Positions 10,375 through 19,633 are shown, counted from the stretch's first letter. The stretch is DNA of 64,000 bases from an uncultured Alphaproteobacteria bacterium (GCA_958431225.1 OY288107.1:434001-498000), one strand, 5' to 3'. Numbers and translations: made by a program. Notes: a model not told the origin generated them from the letters alone.

Positions 10375-10456
10375 GCCCCCTAACCGCACCCACAATAATC
10401 TAAATTAGCCCCGCCCCCTAACCGCGCCCACGATAATCTAAATTAGCCCCGCCCCC
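10375..10456. repeat. 38-bp tandem repeat at the queF 3' end
   Basis: GCCCCCTAACCGC followed by CCCAC, ATAATCTAAATTAGCCC recurs with a 38-bp period at 10375 and 10413, and starts a third time at 10451. The copies differ at two positions. The queF stop codon lies inside the second copy, so the repeat has replaced or abuts the gene end. Confidence 0.8.
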
Positions 10457-10898
10457 TATACCCGGCGACCCCCTGTTCAGGAATCCAAACCCCATCAGGC
10501 GCCGCCCCGCTAGACCAAAACACATCAATAGGCATCCCCCCTCGAGGATACCAATACCCCCCAATCCGCAACCATTGAGGCGCGAGTAAATCCACAAGAC
10601 GCTTACCAATATCCACCGTGCAAGCCTCATGAAAAGCCTGATGGTTGCGGAAACTATTCAAATAAATCTTAAGCGATTTAGATTCCACCAACCAATCCTG
10701 CGGAATATAATCCAAAACCAAATGCGCAAAATCAGGCTGCGAAGTAACCGGACAAAGCGAAGTAAACTCAGGCTGAACAAACCTTACAAGGTAAGGCGTG
10801 TCAGCATGCGGATTAGGAACACGATCAAGAACAGCATCCTCCGGCGCGGACGGAAGCGGGGTGGGGGTGGATTTGCCTAAGTGGGTTAGGTTTTTCAT
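10443..10898 (-). CDS. queF: NADPH-dependent 7-cyano-7-deazaguanine reductase
   Basis: Reduces preQ0 to preQ1 in queuosine tRNA modification. The catalytic Cys is in [16 protein letters not shown], followed by the NADPH motif [20 protein letters not shown]. At 151 residues it is the short, unimodular form of the family. The start [10 protein letters not shown] is chosen because conserved sequence begins there; a possible upstream extension enters the AT-rich neighbour. The last residues (GYRGRG) come from repeat DNA. No preQ1 riboswitch is visible in the short leader. Confidence 0.93.
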   Translation of the reverse strand: MKNLTHLGKSTPTPLPSAPEDAVLDRVPNPHADTPYLVRFVQPEFTSLCPVTSQPDFAHLVLDYIPQDWLVESKSLKIYLNSFRNHQAFHEACTVDIGKRLVDLLAPQWLRIGGYWYPRGGMPIDVFWSSGAAPDGVWIPEQGVAGYRGRG

Positions 10899-10914
10899 GG
10901 TTGGTTGCTCCTTT

Positions 10915-12453
10915 TTATATAAAATCAAATGGCGGTGGGTCGGGCATTTTTTCGGAGAGACCCTGATTTTTTTGGTATTTGTTAAGACGTTCTTTAGCAT
11001 CTTGCAATTCTTTTTTAGCATTTACTAATTCAGATTCTAGCTCAGTAGTATCTTCGCTCATTGCCTCCACTCGCATTAATCTCCATTCAGCAACTTCTAC
11101 TGCAACCCATTTATCTACAGGTTGTCCTGACCAAGATTTTTTTTCTGAATCTTCTTCAGGTATAACAAAAAACTTATCCCCATGTCCTCTCTCCTCATAT
11201 TCTCGACTAGCATCCATTTTAGATGATAGGCGCTGATTTTTTGGATAATAGCATGATCGGAAAAAAACCTTTGGCTCAAAATCATCAACAAAATTGAAAT
11301 TTTTTTCTCCAATATCCATAAACATAAAAAGCGGTAAAATTCTTCTTACTGGAGTAAATGGTATTAATGTGTCGAGAGGCACAGATGGAATTTTATTATC
11401 GTTTTTGAGTAAAAAAGTCTTTTCTAGAAACACCACTCTGTGAAAAGTAACGCTCTCAAAATCAATATCATTTTCATAAAAAAATGAATGCTCGATGACC
11501 ATTTCATAAAAAACTGTATTCTTAATTTGTGCGAACGCAAAAAAACAAGAACGAATTGTGCTATTTGGTATCCTGCCAGAAGCAATTGTATGTTTTGAAG
11601 CATCAGTATATCTCATGCCAAATGCCGTATTATTAAAATAAGATTTATTAAAACTAATGCGCTCTATTATTTTACTTTTAAATTCTAGATAACCAAAATC
11701 TAGATTACTAAAATCTAAGATACCATTAACAATCTGACCATCATCGTCAAACCGACCACCAAAACGCCCAGAATTGATAAGTCGACTTTGGAGCAGTTTG
11801 TCTCGCTCATCTAAAGGCAAGCCAGTAAGGTAATCCAAGGCGGCTTGCACATCTTGGCGGCTTTCCTTCGCTAATTTAGAAGAAAGGGGTTTGCCGTTCT
11901 TGCCACGTCGAATTCTCGTTTTTTCATGGAAAAAATCATAAATGATATTTGCAATAATAGGCTTTTGCTCCTCATTGGCATTATTAAATAAATCTTTTAA
12001 AACATGAATCCCAGCACTACGTGTGGATGTGTCTTCCTTTGCCAACAACTCAACGCCACGCCCCAATTTTTCATTAAAACTTTGATCTATTTGCACCTGC
12101 ACTTGATCTGAAAATGTTTTCTGTCTTTGGGTAGCAATCAACAAGCCAATAATCACACCGACACCACCGGAAGCATAAATTAAATTTCGTAAATTTTCAT
12201 GATTATCCTCTAAATTTGAGTTGTGCCACCATACTGAAGACGTATACACAACCAAAACCAACATACCACCTAAGCCAACAAGGAGGATAGAAATCAAAAT
12301 ATTGTTAAGGGTGCGCCATTGCCATAGCCATTGCCATAGCCTTTGCACAGTAGAACGTATCCACAAGGGTCTCCGCCTAATCCACATCCACAAACGCCAT
12401 ACAGCAGACCCATACCTTATTTTGTTGCGTTTTTTTTCTACTGATTTTTTCAT
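10915..12453 (-). CDS. Membrane-anchored protein with pentapeptide-like repeats, function unknown
   Basis: A 512-residue protein from AT-rich DNA unlike its core neighbours. The basic, Trp-rich N-terminus leads to two predicted membrane helices ([19 protein letters not shown] and a Gly/Ile-rich one near [15 protein letters not shown]). A helical cytoplasmic region follows ([27 protein letters not shown]). Beta-type repeats then resemble pentapeptide repeats ([37 protein letters not shown]). The C-terminus is a predicted coiled coil ([20 protein letters not shown]). It lies 19 bp downstream of the methyltransferase-HNH gene in the same orientation, so the two may form one module. Confidence 0.7.
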   Translation of the reverse strand: MKKSVEKKRNKIRYGSAVWRLWMWIRRRPLWIRSTVQRLWQWLWQWRTLNNILISILLVGLGGMLVLVVYTSSVWWHNSNLEDNHENLRNLIYASGGVGVIIGLLIATQRQKTFSDQVQVQIDQSFNEKLGRGVELLAKEDTSTRSAGIHVLKDLFNNANEEQKPIIANIIYDFFHEKTRIRRGKNGKPLSSKLAKESRQDVQAALDYLTGLPLDERDKLLQSRLINSGRFGGRFDDDGQIVNGILDFSNLDFGYLEFKSKIIERISFNKSYFNNTAFGMRYTDASKHTIASGRIPNSTIRSCFFAFAQIKNTVFYEMVIEHSFFYENDIDFESVTFHRVVFLEKTFLLKNDNKIPSVPLDTLIPFTPVRRILPLFMFMDIGEKNFNFVDDFEPKVFFRSCYYPKNQRLSSKMDASREYEERGHGDKFFVIPEEDSEKKSWSGQPVDKWVAVEVAEWRLMRVEAMSEDTTELESELVNAKKELQDAKERLNKYQKNQGLSEKMPDPPPFDFI

Positions 12454-12472
12454 AGAACGTTACCCTCAAACC

Positions 12473-13714
12473 CTACCGACCAAACGTTATTTGTTGTGAT
12501 AACAGATTATCACGCTTGGCAATCTTGCTTCTAAGATATTCCATCGGTCTGTTGCCCTTGATCATGTTGCAATTACCGCACAGCAACTGATAATTCTCCC
12601 TTGTGTCGCTTCCCCCCTTGCTTACAGGGATGATATGGTCAATGTGAAAATCAACAATTCGCATCTCGTTTTCGCAAGCGTTGCACTTGCCACCTTGCTC
12701 ATCAAACATGGCTTGTTTCAACTCTGGCTTGCTAGGCGATTCGATTGGTAAATCTGTCCGTTCTGGAAAGTCAAACCTATGCACAAAATCCTTAAACATA
12801 CCCGCATCATCGCTAAGCCTTTCTACTAACAAATGCGCGGCTTGTTCTTCAATGTCAATGCCAATCCATTTACGATTGAGCTGTTGTGAGGCGACGCAAG
12901 TTGTGGCGCATCCGCAGAAGGGGTCAAGGACAACATCGCCCTCATTGCTGGAAGCCTTGATGATGCGCGTTAGCAAGTCTAGGGGTTTTTGGGTGGGGTA
13001 GCCTGTGCGCTCTTTCTTTAATCTTCCTACTGGTGAAAAATCAGGCCACCACGATTCTGGCATCTTGCCTCTGTGTAAATACTCATCCCTAACTTTAGAA
13101 GACAATGATACATCTGCGCCAAAATGAGACTGCCCTTTATTTGTGTTTAGTTTTTTATAAGGAATCCTTACTGCATCAGCATTAAAAGTCCATTCATCAG
13201 ATTTTGTATAGAAAAGAATAATGTCGTGTTTTTTAGGAAAACTTTTCACACTACCGCTTGGTGCAGTATAACACCAAACAATCTCATTCCTAAAATTATC
13301 CCGCCCAAAAACATCATCCATCACGATTTTGAGATAGTGGCTGGCGGTCGGGTCGCAATGCAGATAGATGCTTCCCGCTTCCTTCAACACGCGGCGCATT
13401 TCTTTAATGCGCTGTGCCATATAAAGCACGTAAGCCATCATGGGCTTGCCGTGGATGCCTTCTATACTTTTGATGAAATCAACAAGGCAGGGATGGGTGA
13501 TGAATAACGTTTCAAGTAGCTCCTCATCAATATCATCCCATGACCACATATCCTTGAACGAAGTTCCCGCCGCCTTACTCCCGATAGGGGCGGAATAGGT
13601 GCGCTTGCTGTTGAAGGGCGGGTCAAGGTATATTAGGTCAACGCTCTCGGAATCGAATCGGTGTAAAAAGTGGATATTGTCGCCTGTGTATAGATAATTG
13701 CTCGCTTTATTCAT
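12473..13714 (-). CDS. DNA methyltransferase fused to a C-terminal HNH nuclease domain
   Basis: A 413-residue fusion. The N-terminal part is an amino-methyltransferase of the beta order: catalytic motif DLIYLDPPFNSKRTY near residues 28-42, then the SAM-binding motif DVVLDPFCGCATTCVAS near 260. The last 70 residues are an HNH domain: CNAC, HIDHIIPVSKGGSDTRENYQL, CGNC, starting at residue 344. N6-adenine or N4-cytosine methylation is likely; specificity is unknown. It could modify and cut, or the HNH part could only bind DNA. Its lower GC and the unlinked core neighbours suggest horizontal transfer. Confidence 0.88.
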   Translation of the reverse strand: MNKASNYLYTGDNIHFLHRFDSESVDLIYLDPPFNSKRTYSAPIGSKAAGTSFKDMWSWDDIDEELLETLFITHPCLVDFIKSIEGIHGKPMMAYVLYMAQRIKEMRRVLKEAGSIYLHCDPTASHYLKIVMDDVFGRDNFRNEIVWCYTAPSGSVKSFPKKHDIILFYTKSDEWTFNADAVRIPYKKLNTNKGQSHFGADVSLSSKVRDEYLHRGKMPESWWPDFSPVGRLKKERTGYPTQKPLDLLTRIIKASSNEGDVVLDPFCGCATTCVASQQLNRKWIGIDIEEQAAHLLVERLSDDAGMFKDFVHRFDFPERTDLPIESPSKPELKQAMFDEQGGKCNACENEMRIVDFHIDHIIPVSKGGSDTRENYQLLCGNCNMIKGNRPMEYLRSKIAKRDNLLSQQITFGR

Positions 13715-13850
13715 AAAAAAATCCCCCCTTGTCCAAAGTTGTAAAATGACTATACCCCACTCCTAATCCAATTTCAATTTCCTTTCATCATGGCAATAAT
13801 ATTCCGCGCCCGCCACCGCACCGCGCCCGCCACCACGCACCGCAAGCCCA

Positions 13851-14900
13851 TCACCACCCCACGCGGTCGATGATGCGTTGTGCTGTTTCGGCGTTGTTTG
13901 CTATTTCGTCTATGGGCAGGTCATCCGCCTCAAATGCGCCCCATGAGCGCAGTTCTGCTGAGGGGGTTACTTGTGGATTTATTGGGTATTCGTAATTGAT
14001 GCCCGAATAAATGTTCTGACCTTCGGCGCCGGTTAGCCATTCTAAAAATGCTACTACCGCATCATATTTATCACTTGTCGCCAGCATCGCCGCGGTGGTT
14101 ATATTCACGTGCTGGCCGCGCCCTGCTTGATTCAAAAATACTAAGCGCACCGAATCCGCCCATTTTTGTTGTTCGGGGTCTTGTAAATTGTGGCGCATCA
14201 GCCCGTAATAATAGGTGTTAATCAGCGCCACATCACACCGCCCTGAATGGATGGCGCTGACTTGTGCGCGGTCGTTGCCTTGGGGTTTGCGCGCTAGATT
14301 CTTGACGAACCCCTCCGCCCATTTTGCCGCCGCGCCCGCGCCCGCATGCGCCACCACCGACGCCAGCAACGCGCGATTATATGGATGACTCCCGGCACGA
14401 CTGCAAATGCGCCCGCGCCATTTTGCATCGGCTAAATCTTCTAGGCGGGTCAGTGCGCCTGCCTCTACGCGCGCCCCCACACGCGCTTTAGAAACCGCCG
14501 CCACCCTTGCCCGTGCCGACAGACCGAACCAGCGCAAATCATCATCGCGCCATTTCGCCGGGATATTGGCGTTCAAAATTGGCGAGTCCAACGCCGCGAA
14601 AATGTTGAGCGCATCCATCTCCGCCATGCGGATAATATCCGCCGTCAGCACAATATCCGCCGGGGTCGCCGCACCCTCCGCCTCTAACCGTTGCGCCATG
14701 CCATCGGGCAGATACAGCACATTAAAATCCACCCCCGTCTTTGCCGTGTACGCATCCAACATCGGTTGCAACAACGCCGGGGCGCGCGCCGAATAAATGC
14801 TTATCACTGTCGTATCCGCCGCCGCTTGCATCGTAGGTAGCAGGGGTAGCGCGCAAAAACTCACCAACACCACAACATAACGCATCAGTGTATGAAACAT
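13851..14900 (-). CDS. Iron(III)-type ABC transporter periplasmic binding protein
   Basis: A 349-residue class of extracellular solute-binding protein. It has a cleavable signal peptide (MFHTLMRYVVVLVSFCALPL, then LPTMQAAA). The mature start ADTTVISIYSARAP and the Tyr motif INTYYYGLM are typical of the FbpA/FutA iron-binding group. The start is chosen for the GGAG site six bases upstream. No matching permease or ATPase genes are nearby, so it may work with components encoded elsewhere. Confidence 0.85.
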   Translation of the reverse strand: MFHTLMRYVVVLVSFCALPLLPTMQAAADTTVISIYSARAPALLQPMLDAYTAKTGVDFNVLYLPDGMAQRLEAEGAATPADIVLTADIIRMAEMDALNIFAALDSPILNANIPAKWRDDDLRWFGLSARARVAAVSKARVGARVEAGALTRLEDLADAKWRGRICSRAGSHPYNRALLASVVAHAGAGAAAKWAEGFVKNLARKPQGNDRAQVSAIHSGRCDVALINTYYYGLMRHNLQDPEQQKWADSVRLVFLNQAGRGQHVNITTAAMLATSDKYDAVVAFLEWLTGAEGQNIYSGINYEYPINPQVTPSAELRSWGAFEADDLPIDEIANNAETAQRIIDRVGW

Positions 14901-15019
14901 CGCTTTCTCCATTAAGATAGTAAGATAGCGCGCACCATAACGCGAATGCGAATGATTATCAATCACAATTTCAAAAGGGCGGTTTAGGCGGTGCGCGGGC
15001 GGTGCGCGGGATGGCGGAT

Positions 15020-15460
15020 TTATGAGGAAATTTTGGGGGCGAAATCGCTTGGTGCGAATTCAAATCCGGCGAAATCAAAACCCGGGGCGACAATACAACT
15101 CACCAATACAAAATCACTTTCTGCGCTTGCCGTCTGCCACGCCCCTGCCGGCACCACCAACTGAGGCACCGCGCCCGCCGCCAAATCCATGCCCAATCGC
15201 AACGGCTCGGCGCGCTTGCCATCAACACTGCGCGTGAACGATAATACGCCCCCGGCAATCCATGTCCAAACCTCATCAGCATCCTTGACGCGATGCCAAC
15301 GTGATGTTTCACCCGCGCGCAATAAATAATAAATTGCCGTCATCACGCACCGCCCCTCGCGCTCCATTTTTGAACGATAGGTCTCCTTATACCAACCGCC
15401 TTCAGGATGCGGTTTCAATTCTAAAAAAGAAACTAAATCATCTGCCGTCATTTTTATCAT
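15020..15460 (-). CDS. Cupin, DUF985 family
   Basis: A 146-residue single-domain cupin. Family marks are LELKPHPEGGWYKETYRS, AIYYLLRAGETSRWHRVKDADEVW and QLVVPAGAWQTA. The biochemical role of DUF985 cupins is not settled; some bind sugar-nucleotide or carbohydrate-like ligands. ATG at 15451 is an alternative start. It follows azlD closely on the same strand, so co-transcription is likely. Confidence 0.85.
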   Translation of the reverse strand: MIKMTADDLVSFLELKPHPEGGWYKETYRSKMEREGRCVMTAIYYLLRAGETSRWHRVKDADEVWTWIAGGVLSFTRSVDGKRAEPLRLGMDLAAGAVPQLVVPAGAWQTASAESDFVLVSCIVAPGFDFAGFEFAPSDFAPKISS

Positions 15461-15469
15461 TACCTCCCA

Positions 15470-15808
15470 TTATGAAACTATTAGCCAATCCAATAGCATA
15501 AAAACCGACGCCCCCGCAACCACCGATGCCAATGTATTTCCCGAGCGCACCATCAACCCCATGGTTACCAACAACGCCGCCAGCCGTGCCAGCAAATTGC
15601 TTGACGCCACCAAACCCGCCGGATGCACCACCACCGACACCATCACCCCACAAACCATAGCATAAGCCACCGCATTAATCCACTTCATCAACAGGCTCGT
15701 GGGCGCGATCCGATGCGCCAGCAAAACCCCCAACCAGCGCCACATATCCGTCGCCACAAACGCCAGCAAAATCAAAGCCCATAGATAAAGCGTGCTTTCC
15801 GAAATCAT
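15470..15808 (-). CDS. azlD: AzlD-type branched-chain amino acid exporter subunit
   Basis: A 112-residue inner-membrane protein with four predicted hydrophobic helices, including LYLWALILLAFVATDMWRWLG and AYAMVCGVMVSVVV. AzlD proteins work with AzlC as the small subunit of a LIV-E-type exporter. Its ATG overlaps the azlC stop codon (TGATG), which supports coupled translation of the pair. The sequence is divergent from well-studied AzlD, so the call relies partly on the neighbour. Confidence 0.8.
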   Translation of the reverse strand: MISESTLYLWALILLAFVATDMWRWLGVLLAHRIAPTSLLMKWINAVAYAMVCGVMVSVVVHPAGLVASSNLLARLAALLVTMGLMVRSGNTLASVVAGASVFMLLDWLIVS

Positions 15809-16569
15809 CAGCCCCTACCCCTTTCCCGCAGACGCGAACGCAAGCGGCGCGCCGATATAAAACGCGGCAACATCACCAACGACCCGCCAACAACCCCCGC
15901 CAGCAAAATTGACCACCCCCCAAGAAACGGATAAAGCAACGGCGCCACAATCCCGCCAACCAAACCCGCCTGCCGAAACAGCAAATCCCGCACCCGCGTA
16001 ACCATCATTAATATATAAAGCGGCGTCGTGAAAATAATCACCTTCAACAACCAAATTGAGGCTAAATCAACTAGAAAATAACCCAAAATCGTCCCGCATA
16101 AACCAACAATATAAAGCAACACAGAAAAGCTCAAAAAGTAAATATACATCGCCTCACGCGCAATCGCACCTCGCGCCACCGCCAGCTGAAGCCATGTCGT
16201 AATCGCCAATAAATGCACGCTCAATAATTGTTTAGCCAACCCCACACCATTGCGCCTGAACCCCAACAAATCCACCGTGCTCACCACCATCAACATCATC
16301 CGCATATTCGCTAGTGCCACCGCAATGAAAATCACCGCAACCGATGCACCCGCCAAATAAAGACTCGCCATCGCTACCTGCCCCGGCATCCCCCATACCA
16401 AAGCCGTGGTCGCTAAAGCCTCAAATAAACCAAACCCCGCCTCACGCGCAATCGCCGAAAAACCCGCCATGCTCAAAAACATCCCCAAACCCGGAATGCC
16501 AAAAACATCGCGAACAGCACGAAGCCGCACCGCGCGGGGATTGGATAGTAGTGGGCGCTCATCAAGCAT
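15808..16569 (-). CDS. azlC: AzlC-type branched-chain amino acid exporter subunit
   Basis: A 253-residue polytopic membrane protein. The family pattern is visible in PGLGMFLSMAGFSAIAREAGF, FEALATTALVWGMPGQVAMASLY and NMRMMLMVV. It is the large subunit of an AzlCD exporter, predicted to export branched-chain or related hydrophobic amino acids. It heads the azlC-azlD-cupin operon and is divergent from prpE across a 327-bp repeat-rich spacer. Confidence 0.85.
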   Translation of the reverse strand: MLDERPLLSNPRAVRLRAVRDVFGIPGLGMFLSMAGFSAIAREAGFGLFEALATTALVWGMPGQVAMASLYLAGASVAVIFIAVALANMRMMLMVVSTVDLLGFRRNGVGLAKQLLSVHLLAITTWLQLAVARGAIAREAMYIYFLSFSVLLYIVGLCGTILGYFLVDLASIWLLKVIIFTTPLYILMMVTRVRDLLFRQAGLVGGIVAPLLYPFLGGWSILLAGVVGGSLVMLPRFISARRLRSRLRERGRG

Positions 16570-16609
16570 AGAAAATTCTTACTCTCATAGAAACATTAGG
16601 TCAAGGCAT

Positions 16610-16658
16610 GGGGGATTTCATCCCCAAACCCCCTGACCGCCGAACGCGGCGGGGCGGA
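16610..16658 (+). repeat. REP-like hairpin element, copy A
   Basis: GGGGATTTCATCCCC hairpin, then AACCCCCTGACCGCC, then GAACGCGGCGG, a second hairpin. It is one of four related intergenic copies in the window. Confidence 0.7.
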
Positions 16659-16773
16659 TTTTTGGTTTATGCCACGACACTTTGCGCCTCTTTATGTTAA
16701 TGACGATGATCGCTAGCGCTCATCGGTTGTCAAAAAAAGGGGCGCGAACAGTTAAGGCACACGCCAAAAATTC

Positions 16774-16819
16774 GCAGCGCGGCGTTCCGCGCTCGGGGGC
16801 TTGGGGGTGAAACCCCCAT
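16774..16819 (-). repeat. REP-like hairpin element, copy B (inverted)
   Basis: The reverse complement reads GGGGGTTTCACCCCC, AAGCCCCCGAGCGCGG, then AACGCCGCGC. It is in opposite orientation to copy A, 116 bp away. Confidence 0.7.
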
Positions 16820-16838
16820 AAAAAAAATCAAACCATCC

Positions 16839-16867
16839 TTGCTCAATTAAAAAAAGAACACTACAAT
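16839..16867 (+). promoter_or_regulatory. Putative sigma-70 promoter of prpE
   Basis: TTGCTC at 16839-16844 and TACAAT at 16862-16867 are separated by exactly 17 bp. The prpE start codon is 29 bp downstream, after a GGAGG ribosome-binding site. Confidence 0.55.
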
Positions 16868-16896
16868 CACATATAAACCACAGGCGGAGGAACATA

Positions 16897-18795
16897 ATGC
16901 CATCACAATATCAGAACACTTATGAGAGCTGGAAAAACGACCCTTATAGTTTTTGGGATAAAGCAGCGGCGCGGATTGATTGGTTTAAGAAACCGAGTCA
17001 GGTTTTTGATAGCGACACTGGCGGTTGGTTTGTTGGTGGCGAGGCGAACACTTGCTATAATGCGGTTGATCGTCATGTTGAGGCGGGGCGAGGGGCGCAA
17101 ATTGCGCTCATTTATGATAGCCCGGTTACTGGCACTAAGCGCAAAATCACTTATGCGGAATTGTTGGATGAGGTGGAAACATTGGCGGCGGCACTGGCTG
17201 ATCTAGGTGTTGGTAAGGGCGATAGAATTATCATTTATATGCCTATGGTTCCAGAATCTGTGGTTGCTATGTTGGCATCGGCACGGCTTGGTGCGATTCA
17301 TTCGGTGGTGTTTGGGGGTTTTGCGCCCACGGAGCTGGCTATCCGCATCAATGACGCTAAACCGAAAGCCATTATTTCGGCGTCGTGCGGCATTGAACCT
17401 TCGGGGGTAATTGCCTATAAACCGCTATTGGATGAGGCGATTGCCATGGCGGCACATCAGCCGGATTTTTGTTTAATTTTGCAACGTGAACAACAAGATT
17501 GCGCGCTAATAGATGGGCGCGATTTTGACTATGCTGAGACCATGAACGCCACCCGCGCGACAGGGAAAAAACAGCCACCAGTTCCCGTGAAGGCGACCGA
17601 CCCTCTCTATATTCTTTATACTTCTGGCACGACCGGACAACCCAAGGGCGTGGTGCGTGATACGGGCGGACACATGGTGGCGCTGGCATGGACGATGGAT
17701 CATTTTTATGGATTGAAGGCGGGGGAAGTGTTTTGGGCGGCGTCCGATGTTGGCTGGGTGGTGGGGCATAGTTATATTTGTTATGCGCCGCTTTTGTTCG
17801 GTGCCACTAGCGTCATCTATGAAGGCAAGCCCATCGGCACACCTGATGCCGGGGCGTTTTGGCGTGTGATTGACGAATATAACATAGCGGTCATGTTCAC
17901 CGCCCCCACCGCTTTTCGCGCTATTCGCAAAGTTGATCCCGATGGCGCGCTCATGAATAATTATAATTTAGATAATTTTCGCGCATTGTTTTTAGCTGGC
18001 GAACGCACCGACCCTGACACCCTACATTGGGCGCGCGAGAAACTGCAAGTCCCGGTCATTGACCATTGGTGGCAAACCGAAACCGGCTGGGTCATAGCGG
18101 GGAATCCGCTAGGGTTAGGATTAGTAGAAGTGCCGCCGGGATCATCAGGGCGTCCGATGCCCGGTTATGACGTGCAAGTGCTAGATGATGACGGCAAACC
18201 CATCGCGCGCGGAAATCTAGGAAATATAGTAATCAAATTGCCGCTACCGCCATCATGCTTGCCAACATTATGGAATGCCGATGCACGATTCAAGGACGCT
18301 TACCTCACCGCCTTCCCCGGCTACTACACCACATCAGACGCCGGCATGATTGACGAAGACGGCAATGTGTTCATCATGGCGCGCACCGATGATATCATAA
18401 ATGTAGCAGGACACCGCCTTTCCACCGGCGCCATGGAAGAAATCATCACCAGCCACGCCGACATAGCCGAATGCGCCGTGATCGGTGCGGCAGACCAACT
18501 CAAAGGACAACTGCCAATCGGATTCTACGTACTAAATGACGGCGTAAAACGCCCCCCCGAAGAATTAGAAGCCGAACTAGTCGCCCTAGTCCGCGCAAAA
18601 ATAGGCGCAGTCGCCGCCTTCAAAACCGCCATAGAAGTCAAACGCCTCCCAAAAACACGCTCAGGAAAAATCCTACGCGGAACTATACAAAAGATAGCAA
18701 ACAACGAAGCCTACACCGCCCCTGCAACCATAGATGACCCTGCTATACTAGAAGAAATCACTGCCGCACTACGTGGGCGTGGGCTTTTAAAATAA
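16897..18795 (+). CDS. prpE: Propionyl-CoA synthetase
   Basis: Activates propionate to propionyl-CoA with ATP. The N-terminal signature GGWFVGGEANTCYNAVDRHV is characteristic of PrpE within the acetyl-CoA synthetase family. Other marks are the AMP-binding loop YTSGTTGQPKGVV, DHWWQTETGW, and the C-terminal catalytic lysine in KTRSGKILRGTIQK. The length of 632 residues is normal. The start follows GGAGG with 5-bp spacing. Propionyl-CoA carboxylase genes lie 25 kb downstream. A degraded copy of its 3' end occurs at 35599-35652. Confidence 0.93.
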   Translation: MPSQYQNTYESWKNDPYSFWDKAAARIDWFKKPSQVFDSDTGGWFVGGEANTCYNAVDRHVEAGRGAQIALIYDSPVTGTKRKITYAELLDEVETLAAALADLGVGKGDRIIIYMPMVPESVVAMLASARLGAIHSVVFGGFAPTELAIRINDAKPKAIISASCGIEPSGVIAYKPLLDEAIAMAAHQPDFCLILQREQQDCALIDGRDFDYAETMNATRATGKKQPPVPVKATDPLYILYTSGTTGQPKGVVRDTGGHMVALAWTMDHFYGLKAGEVFWAASDVGWVVGHSYICYAPLLFGATSVIYEGKPIGTPDAGAFWRVIDEYNIAVMFTAPTAFRAIRKVDPDGALMNNYNLDNFRALFLAGERTDPDTLHWAREKLQVPVIDHWWQTETGWVIAGNPLGLGLVEVPPGSSGRPMPGYDVQVLDDDGKPIARGNLGNIVIKLPLPPSCLPTLWNADARFKDAYLTAFPGYYTTSDAGMIDEDGNVFIMARTDDIINVAGHRLSTGAMEEIITSHADIAECAVIGAADQLKGQLPIGFYVLNDGVKRPPEELEAELVALVRAKIGAVAAFKTAIEVKRLPKTRSGKILRGTIQKIANNEAYTAPATIDDPAILEEITAALRGRGLLK

Positions 18796-18841
18796 TGGGG
18801 GTTTCACCCCCAAACCCCCGACCGCCGAGCGCGGCGGAGCG
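18796..18841 (+). repeat. REP-like hairpin element, copy C, after prpE
   Basis: GGGGGTTTCACCCCC immediately follows the prpE stop codon, then AAACCCCCGACCGCC and GAGCGCGGCGG. The first hairpin could act as a terminator, but there is no T-run directly after it. Confidence 0.7.
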
Positions 18842-18853
18842 ATTTATTGGCGG

Positions 18854-19513
18854 ATGTTTTTTGGGACACGGGCAATTTATGACAGGAGAACGGAGTTATG
18901 TCTGAGTTGGTTTGAGTTGGTTTCCTTTGCGGTTTTGTGGTTTTTTCTGGCGATTCCTTTGGGGCCTAATGCGGTGATTTCTATGGATGCGTCGCTTCGT
19001 TATGGTTGGCCTAGGGCGTTGCTTGTGCCTCTTGGGATTACTGGTGCGGCTATTATTTATAGTGTTATGTCTTTGACGGCGCTTGCTTATGTTTTGCGGG
19101 TTGCGCCGCAATTATTTGATGTTGTTATTGTCGTGGGGTCGCTTTATTTGCTTTATTTGGGCTATCGGATTCTGGTGCGTCCGGCACTTGGGGATGCGGG
19201 CGCACCGCAAGCCCTCAACAGCAATAGGCTATTTTGGCTCGGCTTTGCTACCTCGCTTTCTAATCCCAAGGCAGCGTTGGTGTATTTGTCGGTTTTACCA
19301 AGCCTCGCGCAAAGCAACACCATAAAGCCACTGGCAATTATTATCACGGTGTGTGCGATTGCCTTGGCAGTCTATTCGGCTTATAGCGGCTTTGCTAATC
19401 TGTTCCGCCGTTTCATCATCGGCTATCCGTATCGGCAAAAATTCATGGACGTGCTCGCGTGTTTATCCTTTGCCTTCATCGCCATAAGGAATCTCTATTT
19501 TATTGTTGGATAG
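18854..19513 (+). CDS. LysE-family amino acid exporter with a 10-bp duplication at its natural start
   Basis: An inner-membrane exporter with about six predicted helices. LysE marks are AIPLGPNAVISMDASLRYG, VGSLYLLYLGYRIL and ATSLSNPKAALVYLSVLP. The expected ATG at 18898, placed after AGGAG, reads only five codons and then TGA. Immediately after it GAGTTGGTTT occurs twice in tandem (18904-18913 and 18914-18923). Removing one copy puts this ATG in frame and gives MSELVSFAVLWFF. The long reading frame from 18854 begins with unconserved residues; TTG at 18917 is another possible start. The gene may be silenced, switched, or weakly translated by reinitiation. Confidence 0.75.
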   Translation: MFFGTRAIYDRRTELCLSWFELVSFAVLWFFLAIPLGPNAVISMDASLRYGWPRALLVPLGITGAAIIYSVMSLTALAYVLRVAPQLFDVVIVVGSLYLLYLGYRILVRPALGDAGAPQALNSNRLFWLGFATSLSNPKAALVYLSVLPSLAQSNTIKPLAIIITVCAIALAVYSAYSGFANLFRRFIIGYPYRQKFMDVLACLSFAFIAIRNLYFIVG

Positions 19514-19553
19514 CCCCGCGCGCGCCATGCTAATGGTACTACGCATACTAGGA

Positions 19554-19594
19554 GGCAAAATCAACGGAATCATCCCGTTCGGGTTTATTTTGCC
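19554..19594. terminator. Inverted repeat after the LysE gene, possible terminator
   Basis: GGCAAAAT at 19554-19561 pairs with ATTTTGCC at 19587-19594, with an inner AACGG/CCGTT pair. It lies 40 bp after the exporter stop codon. The T-run is weak, so function is uncertain. Confidence 0.4.
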
Positions 19595-19633
19595 GTTTTA
19601 AGCTTGTATCCGTAATTTTTTTTCAAAAAAAAT

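Larger units (their letters stand above)
16570..16896. other. Repeat-rich spacer between azlC and prpE
   Basis: No gene seen. It holds two copies of a REP-like hairpin element in inverted orientation (16610-16658 and 16774-16819) and, next to prpE, a good sigma-70-type promoter. The two inverted copies could pair to form a long stem. Confidence 0.7.

Noticed and set aside
10899-10914. preQ1 riboswitch before queF
   Set aside because: The leader to the neighbouring gene is too short for the aptamer.
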